A DNA stretch of 64,000 nt from Mumia quercus (GTDB taxonomy: Bacteria > Actinomycetota > Actinomycetes > Propionibacteriales > Nocardioidaceae), in assembly GCF_025506335.1 (NCBI RefSeq), contig NZ_JANZYO010000006.1, forward strand, positions 350,349 through 414,348, given 5' to 3'. Numbering within the stretch: the stretch's first letter is position 1; each line of letters begins with the position of its first letter. Shown here in pieces: positions 16,618 through 27,246 of this stretch. A program made the translations under genes and the position numbers. The notes under the pieces were generated by a model. It was not told where the DNA came from. It did not search any database and worked only from the letters and a program-made list of their open reading frames with translations.

Positions 16618-18015
16618 GTGCGCGCGCACGAGGCCGGCGCCCTCCACGGGCAGGCCGGCAGCCGCGGGCCCGCGTGGCTGCGTGAGCCTGAGGACACCAA
16701 CGCCCTGGTCGGCCACCTCTGGTCCGCCCACGTCGAGCGGCGCGAGGACGGCGAGCTCGCCGTCGCCGAGGTCCCGGTGACGGCCCTGGCCGCCGAGTTC
16801 GGCACCCCGCTCTACGTCGTGGACGAAGACGACCTGCGGGCCCGCGCGCGGGCCTTCCGCGAGGCGTTCGACGGCTGGGACGTCTACTACGCCGCCAAGG
16901 CCTTCCTCTGCACGGCGGTCGCGCGCTGGATCACCGAGGAAGGCCTCCGCATGGACGTCTGTACCGGTGGTGAGCTCGCCGTCGCGCTGCGCGCGGGAGT
17001 CCCCCCGCAGAACCTCGGCCTGCACGGCAACAACAAGAGCGTCAGCGAGATCCGCCGTGCCCTGGAGGCGGGGGTCGGCAAGATCATCGTCGACTCGTTC
17101 GTCGAGATCGAGCGAGTCGCCGCCGTCGCCGCGGACCTCGGCGTCACCGCCCGGGTCATGGTGCGGGTGACCGCCGGTGTCGAGGCGCACACCCACGAGT
17201 ACATCGCCACCGCCCACGAGGACCAGAAGTTCGGCCTCTCGATCACCGAGGGCGACGCGTTCGAGGCCGTGCGCCGCGTCCTGGCGGAGCCGTCGCTGCA
17301 CCTGCTCGGGCTGCACTCGCACATCGGCTCGCAGATCTTCGACACCTCGGGCTTCGAGGTCGCGGCGCACCGCGTGGTCACGCTGCACGCCCGGGTCGCC
17401 GACGAGCTCGGCTACACCGCGCCCGAGCTCGACCTCGGTGGCGGATACGGCATCGCGTACACGACCCAGGACGACCCGTCGACCCCGCAGCAGCTCGCCG
17501 ACGGGATGCGCGCGATCGTCGTGCGCGAGTGCCGCGGGCTCGGCATCGACGTCCCGCGGCTGTCGATCGAGCCCGGACGTGCGATCTCCGGTCCGTCGAC
17601 GTTCACGCTGTACGAGGTCGGGACGACCAAGGACGTCGCCCTCGACGGTGGTGCGACCCGCCGCTACGTCGCCGTGGACGGGGGCATGAGCGACAACGTC
17701 CGTACGGCGCTGTACGACGCCGACTACTCGTGCACGCTGGCGTCGCGGGCCTCCCGGGCCGACGCGGTGCTGAGCCGGGTCGTCGGCAAGCACTGCGAGT
17801 CCGGCGACATCGTCGTCAAGGACGAGTTCCTGCCGTCCGACATCGGGCCTGGCGACCTGATCGCCGTGCCGGGCACGGGTGCCTACTGTCGCTCGCTCGC
17901 CTCCAACTACAACCACGTGCCGCGTCCGGCGGTCGTCGCCGTCAGGTCCGGCGAGGCGCGGCTGATCGTGCGGCGGGAGACCGAGGACGACCTCCTGCGG
18001 CTCGACGTCGGCTGA
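16618..18015 (+). CDS. lysA: Diaminopimelate decarboxylase
   Basis: A 465-residue PLP enzyme of the alanine-racemase-fold decarboxylase family, converting meso-diaminopimelate to lysine. The PLP lysine lies in VYYAAKAF (near residue 93), HSHIGSQI near 237, the glycine loop LGGGYGI near 277, IEPGRAISG near 320 and the C-terminal GAYCRSLASNYN. The GTG start lies 3 nt after the argS stop, so the two are co-transcribed. The next gene, hom, has its own -10 signal. Confidence 0.95.
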   Translation: MRAHEAGALHGQAGSRGPAWLREPEDTNALVGHLWSAHVERREDGELAVAEVPVTALAAEFGTPLYVVDEDDLRARARAFREAFDGWDVYYAAKAFLCTAVARWITEEGLRMDVCTGGELAVALRAGVPPQNLGLHGNNKSVSEIRRALEAGVGKIIVDSFVEIERVAAVAADLGVTARVMVRVTAGVEAHTHEYIATAHEDQKFGLSITEGDAFEAVRRVLAEPSLHLLGLHSHIGSQIFDTSGFEVAAHRVVTLHARVADELGYTAPELDLGGGYGIAYTTQDDPSTPQQLADGMRAIVVRECRGLGIDVPRLSIEPGRAISGPSTFTLYEVGTTKDVALDGGATRRYVAVDGGMSDNVRTALYDADYSCTLASRASRADAVLSRVVGKHCESGDIVVKDEFLPSDIGPGDLIAVPGTGAYCRSLASNYNHVPRPAVVAVRSGEARLIVRRETEDDLLRLDVG

Positions 18016-18085
18016 CACCGCGCGTCGGCTGCCCGACTTCCGAACACGCTGCCCGGCCCCCCGGGCCGACGACTAGGCTTGAGTG

Positions 18086-19399
18086 GTGACCTCCACCCCG
18101 CACGAGACCCGTACGCTCCGCGTCGCCCTGCTCGGCCACGGCGCCGTCGGCAGCGAGGTGGCGCGCCTTCTCACGCGTGACGCCGACGAGCTGGCCCAGC
18201 GTGTCGGTGCGCGCCTCGAGCTGGTCGGCGTCGCGGTGAGCAGCGCCCGGCCCGACCGTGAGACCTCGTTCGACGCTGCGCTGCTCACGACCGACGCGCA
18301 CGCGCTGGTGACCCGCGGCGACGTAGACGTGGTCATCGAGCTGATCGGCGGCATCGAGCCGGCGCGCTCGCTGGTGCTCGCGGCGCTGGAGTCCGGGGCC
18401 TCGGTGGTCACCGGCAACAAGGCGCTGCTCGCCGAGGACGCCGAGACGCTCTTCGCGGCCGCCGAGAAGGCCGGGCGCGACCTCTACTACGAGGCGGCCG
18501 TCGCAGGTGCGATCCCCATCGTGAGGCCGCTGCGCGAGTCGCTGGCCGGCGACCACGTGCGCCGCGTGCTCGGCATCGTCAACGGCACCACCAACTTCAT
18601 CCTCGACGCGATGACGACCACCGGGCAGGGCTTCGACGAGGCGCTCGAGGAGGCTCAGCGGCTCGGGTTCGCCGAGGCCGACCCGACGGCCGACGTCGAG
18701 GGCTTCGACGCCGCCTCCAAGGCGGCGATCCTGGCGAGCCTGGCGTTCCACACCCGGGTGACCATCGACGACGTCCACCGCGAGGGCATCACCCAGGTCA
18801 CCGCGGAGCACATCCGCTCCGCCGACGACATGGGCTGCGTGGTCAAGCTGCTCGCGATCTGCGACCAGAGCGCCGACGGCGAGTCCGTCTCAGCACGCGT
18901 CCACCCGGTCATGATCCCCAAGGACCACCCGCTCGCGAGCGTCCGCGGCGCGTACAACGCCGTGTTCGTCGAGAGCGAGTCGGCGGGTCAGCTGATGTTC
19001 TACGGGCCGGGCGCGGGTGGCTCGCCGACGGCGAGCGCCGTCCTCGGCGACGTCGTGAGCGTCGCTCGCCACCGCCTGCTCGGCGTCACCGGCCCGCCCG
19101 AGCGGACCCACGCCCGGCGCGACGTGCTCGGCATCGGTGAGGCGCGCACCCGCTACCACATCGCCCTCGACGTGGACGACAAGGCAGGCGTGCTCGCCTC
19201 CGTCGCGCTGGCGTTCGCCGACAACGAGGTCTCGATCTCGGCCGTCCGTCAGGAGGGCCACGGCGACGACGCGCAGCTCGTCGTCATCACCCACACCGCA
19301 ACCGACGCGGCGCTCTCGCGCACCGTCCGGCAGCTGCGCGACCTCCCCATGGTCCGCGACGTCTCGTCGGTCATGCGGGTCGAAGGAGAAGGACTGTGA
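18086..19399 (+). CDS. hom: Homoserine dehydrogenase
   Basis: A 437-residue enzyme reducing aspartate semialdehyde to homoserine. It has an N-terminal Rossmann domain ([16 protein letters not shown]), a catalytic domain with the [12 protein letters not shown] and [12 protein letters not shown] signatures, and a C-terminal ACT domain (from ~350) likely giving threonine feedback. Two adjacent GTG codons (18083, 18086) can start it; TAGGCT (18074-18079) leaves 6 nt before the second, the spacing seen at other leaderless genes here, so I prefer 18086. It overlaps thrC by 4 nt. Confidence 0.93.
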   Translation: MTSTPHETRTLRVALLGHGAVGSEVARLLTRDADELAQRVGARLELVGVAVSSARPDRETSFDAALLTTDAHALVTRGDVDVVIELIGGIEPARSLVLAALESGASVVTGNKALLAEDAETLFAAAEKAGRDLYYEAAVAGAIPIVRPLRESLAGDHVRRVLGIVNGTTNFILDAMTTTGQGFDEALEEAQRLGFAEADPTADVEGFDAASKAAILASLAFHTRVTIDDVHREGITQVTAEHIRSADDMGCVVKLLAICDQSADGESVSARVHPVMIPKDHPLASVRGAYNAVFVESESAGQLMFYGPGAGGSPTASAVLGDVVSVARHRLLGVTGPPERTHARRDVLGIGEARTRYHIALDVDDKAGVLASVALAFADNEVSISAVRQEGHGDDAQLVVITHTATDAALSRTVRQLRDLPMVRDVSSVMRVEGEGL

Positions 19400-20475
19400 T
19401 CCAGCAGCAGGGCGCGCGCCCGTGGCGCGGAGTCATCGACGAGTACCGTGACTGGCTTCCCGTGGTCGGCGACACGCCGGCCGTGACGCTGGGGGAGGGC
19501 GGCACGCCGCTCGTCCGTTCGCACTGGCTGTCCGAGCTCACCGGCTGCGACGTGCGGCTCAAGGTCGAGGGCAGCAACCCGACCGGCTCCTTCAAGGACC
19601 GCGGCATGACCGCCGCCATCACGGTCGCTGCGGCCGAGGGCGCGAAGGCCGTGGTCTGCGCCTCCACGGGCAACACCTCCGCCTCGATGGCCGCGTACGC
19701 CGCGCGGGCCGGCCTACGGCCGATCGTCCTCGTCCCGCAGGGCAAGATCGCCGCGGGCAAGATGGCCCAGGCGCTCATGTTCGACTCCCTCGTGGTCCAG
19801 GTCCGCGGCAACTTCGACGACTGCCTCGACATCGCGCGCGGTCTCGCCGACTCCTACCCCGTGGCGCTGGTCAACTCGGTCAACCCCGTCCGGCTCCAGG
19901 GGCAGAAGACCGGCGCGTTCGAGGTCGTCGACGTGCTCGGGGACGCTCCTGACGTGCACGTGATGCCGGTCGGCAACGCGGGCAACATCTCCGCGTACTG
20001 GCTGGGCTACCGCGAGTACGCCGACGCCGGCCTGGCGACCCGGACCCCGCAGATGTGGGGCTTCCAGGCGGAGGGCGCGGCACCTCTGGTCACCGGCCAG
20101 CCCGTGCCCGACCCGGAGACGGTCGCCAGCGCCATCCGCATCGGCAACCCGGCGTCCTGGCACCTCGCCGTCGAGGCCCGGGACACCTCCGGTGGACGGA
20201 TCGCGGCCGTCTCCGACCTCGAGATCCTCGACGCCCAGCGTGAGCTCGCGCGGCGCGACGGCGTCTTCGTCGAGCCGGCCTCGGCCGCTGGGGTCGCAGG
20301 CCTGGTCAAGGCGCACGCCGCGGGCGAGGTCCCCAGCGGCGCCACGATCGCCGTCGTCGTCACCGGCAACGGCCTCAAGGACATCGACACGCCGCTCCAG
20401 CACCTCGGCGCGATCGCCGAGAACGTCGTCGACGCCGACGTCCGAAAGGCTGCCGAGCTCGCCGGGCTGGCATGA
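19396..20475 (+). CDS. thrC: Threonine synthase
   Basis: A 359-residue PLP-dependent enzyme converting O-phosphohomoserine to threonine. The PLP lysine is in [12 protein letters not shown] (near residue 60), the serine-glycine loop is [13 protein letters not shown] and the phosphate loop [10 protein letters not shown]. The GTG start overlaps the hom stop (GTGA), with GGAGAAGGA as ribosome site. It is translationally coupled with hom and thrB. Confidence 0.95.
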   Translation: MIQQQGARPWRGVIDEYRDWLPVVGDTPAVTLGEGGTPLVRSHWLSELTGCDVRLKVEGSNPTGSFKDRGMTAAITVAAAEGAKAVVCASTGNTSASMAAYAARAGLRPIVLVPQGKIAAGKMAQALMFDSLVVQVRGNFDDCLDIARGLADSYPVALVNSVNPVRLQGQKTGAFEVVDVLGDAPDVHVMPVGNAGNISAYWLGYREYADAGLATRTPQMWGFQAEGAAPLVTGQPVPDPETVASAIRIGNPASWHLAVEARDTSGGRIAAVSDLEILDAQRELARRDGVFVEPASAAGVAGLVKAHAAGEVPSGATIAVVVTGNGLKDIDTPLQHLGAIAENVVDADVRKAAELAGLA

Positions 20476-21392
20476 GCCCCTTCGTCGAGGGGCCGGTGAC
20501 GGTCCGGACGCCTGCGTCGTCTGCGAACCTCGGTCCGGGCTACGACGCGCTCGGCCTGGCGCTCGGCCTCTACGACGAGGTGACCGCTGAGGTCGTGGGT
20601 GACGAGGGCCTGTCCATCACCGTGGAAGGGGTCGGCGCGGAGGACGTGCCGCGCGACGAGTCGCACCTCGTCGTCCGCTCGGTGCGTGCGGTCTTCGACG
20701 AGCTCGGGCTCGCGCAGCCGGGACTGCGCGTGCACTGCGTCAACAGGATCCCCCACGCCCGCGGCCTCGGCTCGAGCTCGGCAGCGATCGTCGGCGGGAT
20801 CACCGCCGCGCGGGCCCTCCTGGCCGGGACCGGCACGGTCGTGCCGATCGGCGAGTCACGCTTCGACGACGCGGCCGCCCTGGCGCTCGCGACCCGTATC
20901 GAGGGCCACCCCGACAACGTGGCAGCCGCGCTGCTCGGGGGGTTGACCATCGCCTGGTGTGACGGTGAGGTGGCGCGAGCGGTCCGGCTCGACGTCGAGG
21001 CCCAGGTCGTCGTGTACGTGCCGGAGGAGGGGGTGAGCACGGAGGTGGCGCGCGGGCTGCTTCCCGAGCAGGTGCCGCACACCGACGCTGCCCACAGCGC
21101 CGGCCGCGCCGCGCTGCTCGTGGCCGCGCTCGACGGGCGCCCCGAGCTGCTCCTCGACGCCACGGAGGACCGCCTGCACCAGGCGTACCGTGCGCCCGCG
21201 ATGCCGGCCTCCGCCGCGCTCGTCGAGGCGCTTCGCGCCGACGGCGTCCCCGCGATCATCTCGGGCGCCGGGCCGACCGTCCTCGCGTTCGCCACCGACG
21301 CGTTCGACGCGGCCCCGCTGGTCGGGCGCGCACCCGACGGTTGGGCGGTGCTTCCTCTGCCGGTCGACGGCCCCGGCGCCCTGCGCGTCTGA
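20472..21392 (+). CDS. thrB: Homoserine kinase
   Basis: A 306-residue GHMP kinase that phosphorylates homoserine for threonine synthase. The [16 protein letters not shown]-terminal motif and the GHMP phosphate loop ([14 protein letters not shown], near residue 96) are intact, with the C-terminal motif [11 protein letters not shown]. It overlaps thrC by an ATGA junction and is the last gene of the hom-thrC-thrB operon. Confidence 0.95.
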   Translation: MSPFVEGPVTVRTPASSANLGPGYDALGLALGLYDEVTAEVVGDEGLSITVEGVGAEDVPRDESHLVVRSVRAVFDELGLAQPGLRVHCVNRIPHARGLGSSSAAIVGGITAARALLAGTGTVVPIGESRFDDAAALALATRIEGHPDNVAAALLGGLTIAWCDGEVARAVRLDVEAQVVVYVPEEGVSTEVARGLLPEQVPHTDAAHSAGRAALLVAALDGRPELLLDATEDRLHQAYRAPAMPASAALVEALRADGVPAIISGAGPTVLAFATDAFDAAPLVGRAPDGWAVLPLPVDGPGALRV

Positions 21393-21702
21393 GGGACGAC
21401 CCTCCAGAAGGTCACGATTGGATGACTCGCGGCGCGCGCGAGGAACAGATGGTCCGAGGGGGGTGTTACAGTCGCTAGCAGGTGATCCGAGAGGGTCCGA
21501 TCGGTCGTTCCCCCTCGATCCCGTCTCTTCCCCGCATCCTCCTGAGTCGTTCACCCGCTCAGAAGTTCCAGGACCCGCGGCGGAAATCGCAATGCTTCGT
21601 CCGTCCGTGCTCTCAGCGGCCGGGCTTGGTGGTTCGCGACATCGTACGAACCGCTGACAACGAGCGGCGCCCGCGCGTCGCCTGACGTGGGAAGGACCTC
21701 AC
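21393..21702 (+). promoter_or_regulatory. Intergenic region and long leader of rho, with possible upstream ORF
   Basis: These 310 bp hold no established gene. A plausible -10, TACAGT (21467-21472), predicts a transcript start near 21479-21482 and hence a leader of about 220 nt before rho. A GTG at 21482, right at the predicted transcript start, opens an in-frame reading of 67 codons ending at 21685, 18 nt before rho. It is rich in Arg, Pro and Ser. Long rho leaders with autoregulation are known in other bacteria; whether this frame is translated is unknown. Confidence 0.4.
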
Positions 21703-23511
21703 GTGACCGAAACACCCACCTTGCTCGACGGAGCCGGCGATCCCACCTCCGCGCCCGCGAAGGCGCCCCGCCGCCGCGGCACCGGGCTCAACGCGATGGT
21801 GCTGCCGGAGCTGCAGCAGATCGCCTCCGGCCTCGGCATCAAGGGCGTCGGCAAGATGCGCAAGGGCGCTCTCATCGAGGCCATCCAGGCCGCACAGGGC
21901 GGGGGCGCGTCTGCCCCGTCCGCCCCGACCGCCGCGACGTCCGCCCCGCAGGCCCCCGCGGCTCCCGCCGCCGAGGCGCCCCGCAGCGAGGCGCCGGCCC
22001 GGCAGGACAAGCCGCGTGACGAGAAGCCCCGCGAGGACAAGCGCGGTGACCGCGACCGCGGCGAGAAGAACCGCGACCGCAGCGAGAAGAACCGCGACCG
22101 CGACAAGCCGCGCGAGGACAAGCCGCGCGAGGACAAGCCGCGCGAGGAGAGCCGTGACCGCGGCGAGCGCCCCACGAACGACAGCCGCGAGCGCACCGAC
22201 AAGAAGCCCGAGGCCGACAGCGACGCGCGCGCCCGTGGCGGCGACGAGCGTGACGGCGAGGGCGGCGGACGCCGCCGCAACCGCAACCGCAACCGCAACC
22301 GCAACCGTGACCGCGGCGAGCGTGGCAGTCGCGAGGTCGAGCCCACGGTGACCGAGGACGACGTGCTGATCCCCGCTGCGGGCATCCTCGACGTCCTCGA
22401 CAACTACGCCTTCGTCCGCACGAGCGGCTACCTGCCCGGCGAGAACGACGTCTACGTCTCGCTCTCGATGGTCCGCAAGTGGGGCCTGCGCAAGGGCGAC
22501 GCGATCGTCGGCCAGGTGCGCCAGCCCCGCGAGGGCGAGCGCAAGGAGAAGTTCAACCCGCTGGTCAAGATCGAGTCGGTCAACGGCATGACGATCGAGG
22601 AGGCCAAGCAGCGCGTCGAGTTCTCCAAGCTCACGCCGCTCTACGCCTCCGAGCGTCTGCGCCTCGAGGTCGACCCGGCACAGCTGTCGGGCCGCATCAT
22701 CGACATCGTGTCGCCGATCGGCAAGGGTCAGCGCGGCCTCATCGTCTCCCCGCCCAAGGCCGGCAAGACGATGGTCATGCAGCAGATCGCCAACGCGATC
22801 ACGACCAACAACCCCGAGTGCCACCTCATGGTGGTCCTGGTCGACGAGCGTCCAGAGGAGGTCACCGACTTCCAGCGCACGGTCAAGGGTGAGGTCATCG
22901 CCTCGACCTTCGACCGTCCCGCGACGGACCACACGACGGTCGCCGAGCTGGCGATCGAGCGGGCCAAGCGTCTCGTCGAGCTCGGCCACGACGTGGTCGT
23001 CCTCCTCGACGGGATCACCCGCCTCGGCCGGGCGTACAACCTCGCGGCTCCGGCCAGCGGCCGCATCCTGTCCGGCGGCGTGGACTCGTCGGCGCTGTAC
23101 CCGCCGAAGAAGTTCTTCGGTGCCGCCCGCAACATCGAGGACGGCGGCTCCCTGACGATCCTCGCCACCGCGCTGGTCGAGACCGGCTCGCGGATGGACG
23201 AGGTGATCTTCGAGGAGTTCAAGGGCACCGGCAACATGGAGCTGCGCCTGCGCCGCGAGTTCGCCGACAAGCGCATCTTCCCGGCCATCGACGTCGAGGC
23301 GTCGGGCACCCGCCGCGAGGAGCTGCTGATGAGCCGCGAGGAGCTCGCGATCGTCTGGAAGCTCCGCCGTGTGCTCTCGGCCCTCGACGGTCAGCAGGCG
23401 CTCGAGCTCATGATCGACAAGCTCAAGAGCACCAAGAGCAACGTCGAGTTCCTCATGCAGATCAACCAGAGCACGCCCTCGACGGGGCGCCGGGGCGGGG
23501 ACGAGGACTGA
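21703..23511 (+). CDS. rho: Transcription termination factor Rho
   Basis: A 602-residue hexameric RNA helicase. After a Rho_N helix bundle (to ~65) comes the actinobacterial insertion (~65-210), very rich in Arg, Asp, Glu and Lys with repeated RDR, KPRED and RNRN patterns and likely disordered, RNA-binding or phase-separating. The cold-shock-like RNA-binding domain follows (GILDVLDNYAFVR), then the RecA-type ATPase with Walker A PPKAGKTM and the Q-loop/R-loop region near LLDGITRLGRAYN. The GTG start follows GGAAGGA at a suitable distance. The long leader suggests autoregulation. Confidence 0.95.
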   Translation: MTETPTLLDGAGDPTSAPAKAPRRRGTGLNAMVLPELQQIASGLGIKGVGKMRKGALIEAIQAAQGGGASAPSAPTAATSAPQAPAAPAAEAPRSEAPARQDKPRDEKPREDKRGDRDRGEKNRDRSEKNRDRDKPREDKPREDKPREESRDRGERPTNDSRERTDKKPEADSDARARGGDERDGEGGGRRRNRNRNRNRNRDRGERGSREVEPTVTEDDVLIPAAGILDVLDNYAFVRTSGYLPGENDVYVSLSMVRKWGLRKGDAIVGQVRQPREGERKEKFNPLVKIESVNGMTIEEAKQRVEFSKLTPLYASERLRLEVDPAQLSGRIIDIVSPIGKGQRGLIVSPPKAGKTMVMQQIANAITTNNPECHLMVVLVDERPEEVTDFQRTVKGEVIASTFDRPATDHTTVAELAIERAKRLVELGHDVVVLLDGITRLGRAYNLAAPASGRILSGGVDSSALYPPKKFFGAARNIEDGGSLTILATALVETGSRMDEVIFEEFKGTGNMELRLRREFADKRIFPAIDVEASGTRREELLMSREELAIVWKLRRVLSALDGQQALELMIDKLKSTKSNVEFLMQINQSTPSTGRRGGDED

Positions 23512-23990
23512 TGACGAACGCCTACGAGTTCCGTGCCGTCGACATCGACGGCAACGAGCGAGGTCTCGACGAGTTCCGCGGCAAGGCCGTCCTCGTCGTC
23601 AACACCGCGAGCAAGTGCGGCTTCACCTCGCAGTACGAAGGGCTCGAGGCGCTCTACCGGAAGTACCAGGACGAGGGCCTGGTCGTGCTGGGATTCCCGT
23701 GCGACCAGTTCCGCAACCAGGAGCCGGGCGACGAGGCCGAGATCAAGGAGTTCTGCTCCCTGACGTACGACGTGACGTTCCCGATGTTCTCCAAGGTCGA
23801 CGTCAACGGCCCGGACGCGCACCCGCTCTACAAGTGGCTGCGCGACCAGAAGTCGGGCGTTCTCGGTGACCGGATCAAGTGGAACTTCACCAAGTTCCTC
23901 GTCGACGCGGACGGCAACGTCGTGGACCGCTACGCGCCCACGACCAAGCCGGAGGACATCGCCGACGACATCGAGAAGCTCCTGCGGTGA
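23511..23990 (+). CDS. Glutathione peroxidase family thiol peroxidase
   Basis: A 159-residue thioredoxin-fold peroxidase. The active-site cysteine is in [12 protein letters not shown] (Cys38), the conserved Gln/Trp partners are represented by [12 protein letters not shown] and [10 protein letters not shown], and Cys66 could be a resolving cysteine. Actinobacteria usually lack glutathione, so it probably uses thioredoxin. It starts on the last base of the rho stop (TGATG), so it is probably in the rho transcript. Confidence 0.88.
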   Translation: MTNAYEFRAVDIDGNERGLDEFRGKAVLVVNTASKCGFTSQYEGLEALYRKYQDEGLVVLGFPCDQFRNQEPGDEAEIKEFCSLTYDVTFPMFSKVDVNGPDAHPLYKWLRDQKSGVLGDRIKWNFTKFLVDADGNVVDRYAPTTKPEDIADDIEKLLR

Positions 23991-24169
23991 ACCCGCTGCT
24001 CGTCGCGGTGGTGCTGCTCAACGCACTCGCCGCGGCCTCGGTGCTTTTCGCCCTCACCGAGGCCAACAAAGGGGTCGCGATCTCCGAGCTCGCCGTCTTC
24101 CTGACGGCGGCGGTGGCCATGATCATCGTCTCGGTCCTGCTGCTGACCGGGTCCATGATCACGGCGTGA
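23987..24169 (+). CDS. Small two-span membrane protein
   Basis: A 60-residue protein made almost entirely of two hydrophobic helices (about residues 2-22 and 33-56) joined by a short polar loop ([10 protein letters not shown]). I do not recognise the family. The GTG start overlaps the stop of the peroxidase gene (GTGA), indicating translational coupling. Nothing else is seen between it and rpmE except a likely promoter. Confidence 0.6.
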   Translation: MNPLLVAVVLLNALAAASVLFALTEANKGVAISELAVFLTAAVAMIIVSVLLLTGSMITA

Positions 24170-24309
24170 GCGACGTCACGTCACCTGCGACGGTCGCGGG
24201 AATGCCACCCCCGCGATTCGTGTTTCACGGAGCGACGGTGGCACAATCACTGAGGCACTGGTTCACGGGCCGACCGGCGGACCGACCCAGCGCCGATCGA
24301 GAGGAAGAC

Positions 24310-24516
24310 ATGAAGAAGGACATCCACCCCACGTACGTGGCGACCGAGGTCTCCTGCACCTGCGGCAACACGTTCACCACGCGCAGCACGGCGACCGACG
24401 GCGTCATCCGCGTCGAGACCTGCGCCGCCTGCCACCCGTTCTACACGGGCAAGCAGCGCATCCTCGACACCGGCGGCCGCGTCGCCCGCTTCGAGAAGCG
24501 CTACGGCAAGAAGTAA
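24310..24516 (+). CDS. rpmE: 50S ribosomal protein L31 (zinc-binding form)
   Basis: A 68-residue L31. It begins MKKDIHPTY and carries the four zinc cysteines in SCTCGN and [11 protein letters not shown], so it is the zinc-containing (C+) paralogue; actinobacteria often have a second, zinc-free copy under Zur control elsewhere. The ATG is preceded by AGAGGAAG. A -10-like CACAAT (24242-24247) lies in the 140-bp upstream gap. A strong hairpin follows the stop codon. Confidence 0.95.
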   Translation: MKKDIHPTYVATEVSCTCGNTFTTRSTATDGVIRVETCAACHPFYTGKQRILDTGGRVARFEKRYGKK

Positions 24517-24523
24517 CGACGTC

Positions 24524-24561
24524 ACGGCGCCGGCCACGCACGATGCGTGGGCCGGCGCCGT
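24524..24561 (+). terminator. Terminator hairpin after rpmE
   Basis: A long stem is formed by ACGGCGCCGGCC plus ACGCA on the left and TGCGT plus GGGCCGGCGCCGT on the right, with one bulged base and a CGA loop. It starts 8 nt after the rpmE stop. Only a weak T-rich tail (TTGTCGTGT) follows, as is common in high-GC genomes. Confidence 0.7.
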
Positions 24562-24609
24562 TGTCGTGTCAGGTCCTGAGGTGCCGGGACCGGGAACGAG
24601 GAGGAGTCG

Positions 24610-25695
24610 ATGAGCAGGTTCGACGCGGTGGAGTCGCTCGTCCGTGAGCACGCCGACCTCGAGCTCCAGATGGCCGACCCCTCGGTCCACAGCGACCCGG
24701 CCAAGGCCAAGCGGCTGGGGCAGCGGTACGCCGAGCTGAGCGGCATCGTCCGTACCTACCGTGAGTGGCAGCAGGTCACCGACGACGTCGCCGCCGCGCG
24801 CGAGCTCGTCGAGGAGGACCCGGGCTTCGCGGCAGAGGTCGAGAGCCTGACCGCCCGCGAGCACGAGCTCGCCGAGCGACTCGAGCGTCTCCTCGTCCCG
24901 CGCGACCCCGCCGACTCCAAGGACGCGATCCTCGAGATCAAGGCCGGCGAGGGCGGCGAGGAGTCGGCGCTCTTCGCGGGCGACCTGCTCCGCATGTACC
25001 TGCGCTGGGCGGAGTCGCAGGGCTGGAAGACCGAGCTGATCGACGAGAACGCCTCCGACCTCGGCGGCTACAAGTCCGTGACGGTCGGCGTGAAGGCCAA
25101 GGGCACTCCCGACCCGGGCGAGGCCCCGTACGCGAAGCTGAAGTTCGAGGGCGGCGTCCACCGGGTCCAGCGCGTCCCGGTCACCGAGTCGCAGGGGCGC
25201 GTCCACACCTCCGCCGCAGGCGTCCTCGTCCTCCCCGAGGCCGAGTCGGTCGACGTGGAGGTCAACGACAACGACCTGCGGATCGACGTCTTCCGTTCGT
25301 CGGGTCCGGGTGGCCAGAGCGTCAACACCACCGACTCGGCGGTCCGGATCACCCACCTCCCGACCGGCATCGTCGTGAGCTGCCAGAACGAGAAGAGCCA
25401 GCTCCAGAACAAGGAGCAGGCGCTGCGCATCCTGCGGTCGCGGCTGCTCCAGGCCGCTCAGGACGCCGCCGACGCCGAGGCGTCGGACGCGCGTCGCTCC
25501 CAGGTGCGTACGGTCGACCGCTCGGAGCGGATCCGGACCTACAACTTCCCCGAGAACCGGATCTCGGACCACCGGGTCGGGTTCAAGGCCTACAACCTCG
25601 ACCAGGTGATGGACGGCGCCCTCGACGACGTCGTGAACGCCTGCGTCGAGGCCGACCTCGCGGCGCGGCTCGCGGCGGTCGAGGCCGGTCGGTGA
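24610..25695 (+). CDS. prfA: Peptide chain release factor 1
   Basis: A 361-residue class I release factor recognising UAA and UAG. The peptidyl-tRNA hydrolysis motif is Gly234-Gly235-Gln236 in [11 protein letters not shown], and the PxT-type codon-recognition tripeptide is PVT in [10 protein letters not shown]. Gln236 is the target of the methyltransferase encoded by the next gene. GAGGAGG provides the ribosome site. It overlaps prmC by 4 nt (GTGA). Confidence 0.96.
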   Translation: MSRFDAVESLVREHADLELQMADPSVHSDPAKAKRLGQRYAELSGIVRTYREWQQVTDDVAAARELVEEDPGFAAEVESLTAREHELAERLERLLVPRDPADSKDAILEIKAGEGGEESALFAGDLLRMYLRWAESQGWKTELIDENASDLGGYKSVTVGVKAKGTPDPGEAPYAKLKFEGGVHRVQRVPVTESQGRVHTSAAGVLVLPEAESVDVEVNDNDLRIDVFRSSGPGGQSVNTTDSAVRITHLPTGIVVSCQNEKSQLQNKEQALRILRSRLLQAAQDAADAEASDARRSQVRTVDRSERIRTYNFPENRISDHRVGFKAYNLDQVMDGALDDVVNACVEADLAARLAAVEAGR

Positions 25696-26543
25696 CGGCC
25701 GCCCGGGCCGCCCTCGCCGACGCCACCCGCCGTCTCGCCGAGGCCGGCGTCGCCTCCCCGCGCAACGACGCGGAGCTCCTCCTCGCCCACGTGCTCGGCA
25801 CCGGCCGTGCGGGCCTGCTCCTCGTCGACCGTCTCGACCCGCAGCAGGCGGGCGCGTACGAGGCGCTCGTGATCCGTCGGTCCGGACGCGAGCCTCTCCA
25901 GCACCTGACCGCCACAGCGGCGTTCCGCTACCGCGAGCTCGCGGTCGGGCCCGGTGTGTTCGTGCCCCGGCCGGAGACCGAGTCTCTGGTGGAGTGGGGG
26001 CTCACCGTCCTCGACGCGCTGGACGTCGCGCACCCCGTCGTGGTCGATCTGGGGACCGGCTCGGGCGCCATCGCCGGGGCGGTCGCCTCCGAGCGGCCGC
26101 ACGCCCGGGTCCATGCCGTGGAGCTCAGTGACGAGGCGTACGCGTACGCGGAGCGCAACCTCGCAGGGCTGGACGTCGACCTGCGCCACGGCGACCTCGC
26201 GGACGCCTTCGGCGACCTGGACGGACAGGTGGACCTCGTGCTCTCCAACCCCCCGTACATCCCGCTGACGGCGTGGGAGTCGGTGGCGGTCGAGGCGCGC
26301 GACCACGATCCCGCGCTGGCCCTGTGGTCGGGTGAGGACGGGCTCGACGCGATGCGCGACGTCGCCGCGACCGCGGCACGGCTGCTGCGCGGGGGAGGGG
26401 CGGTCGGTGCCGAGCACGCCGACGTCCAGGGCGAGTCCGCGCCGGCGGTCTTCGTGGCGCACGGGGGCTTCGTCGACGTCCGCGACAGGACCGACCTGGC
26501 CGGCAGGCCCCGCTTCGTCACCGCTCGCCGCGTCCGCGACTGA
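25692..26543 (+). CDS. prmC: Release-factor glutamine N5-methyltransferase
   Basis: A 283-residue SAM-dependent HemK-family enzyme that methylates the GGQ glutamine of release factors. An N-terminal helical domain (~1-75) precedes the Rossmann domain with SAM motif [11 protein letters not shown] and the catalytic NPPY (LSNPPYIPL, near residue 190). The GTG start overlaps the prfA stop, the usual coupling for this pair. Confidence 0.94.
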   Translation: MTAARAALADATRRLAEAGVASPRNDAELLLAHVLGTGRAGLLLVDRLDPQQAGAYEALVIRRSGREPLQHLTATAAFRYRELAVGPGVFVPRPETESLVEWGLTVLDALDVAHPVVVDLGTGSGAIAGAVASERPHARVHAVELSDEAYAYAERNLAGLDVDLRHGDLADAFGDLDGQVDLVLSNPPYIPLTAWESVAVEARDHDPALALWSGEDGLDAMRDVAATAARLLRGGGAVGAEHADVQGESAPAVFVAHGGFVDVRDRTDLAGRPRFVTARRVRD

Positions 26544-26601
26544 GACCGGCTCTCGGGCAGGGCGCAGACGAGCCCGAGACGTGGGCTGGCACCATGGCTC
26601 T

Positions 26602-27243
26602 GTGAGCGAACGGTTCTCCTGCGTCGGGGACGACGACGAGCGTGAGGCAGGCCTGGAGGCCGCCAAGACTGCCCTCCAAGGTCAGAAGCTGGTCGTGGTC
26701 CCGACCGACACGGTGTACGGCATCGCCGCGGACGCGTTCGACGCCGACGCCGTCGCCGCGCTGCTGGCGGCGAAGGGACGCGGCCGCCACATGCCCCCTC
26801 CTGTCCTCGTCGGCTCGACGATGACCCTGGACGCCCTGGCGACCGGCGTCGAGCCGTACGTGTACACGATGGTCGAGGCACTGTGGCCCGGGCCGCTGAC
26901 GGTGATCTGCCACCAGCAGGACTCGCTCGCCTGGGACCTGGGCGAGACGCGGGGGACCGTGGCGGTCCGCATGCCCGACGACGCGACCGCGCTGGCGCTC
27001 CTGCAGCGCACCGGCCCGCTCGCGGTCTCCAGCGCGAACCTCACCGGACACCCCGCCGCGACGACCGTCGCCGAGGCGGAGGACCAGCTCGGCGAGTCGG
27101 TCGCGGTCTACCTGGACGGCGGGCCGGCGGGCGGCGGCGTCCCCTCGACGATCGTCGACTGCACCGGCGAGCGGCCGCGGATCGTCCGTACCGGCCCCGT
27201 CACCGCCGAGCGTCTCACCGAGCTGGGGCTCGAGGTCTCCTGA
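26602..27243 (+). CDS. L-threonylcarbamoyladenylate synthase (Sua5/YrdC family)
   Basis: A 213-residue YrdC-domain protein making threonylcarbamoyl-AMP for the t6A37 tRNA modification. Typical motifs are VVPTDTVYGIAADA, LWPGPLTVI, TVAVRMPDD and GPLAVSSANLTG. The usual KRP/KGRP segment reads KGRGRHMPPP, a variant. The GTG at 26602 has CACCAT (26590-26595) 6 nt upstream and no clear ribosome site, so it may be leaderless. The prfA-prmC-sua5-wecA order is conserved in actinobacteria. Confidence 0.92.
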   Translation: MSERFSCVGDDDEREAGLEAAKTALQGQKLVVVPTDTVYGIAADAFDADAVAALLAAKGRGRHMPPPVLVGSTMTLDALATGVEPYVYTMVEALWPGPLTVICHQQDSLAWDLGETRGTVAVRMPDDATALALLQRTGPLAVSSANLTGHPAATTVAEAEDQLGESVAVYLDGGPAGGGVPSTIVDCTGERPRIVRTGPVTAERLTELGLEVS

Positions 27244-27246
27244 CCC

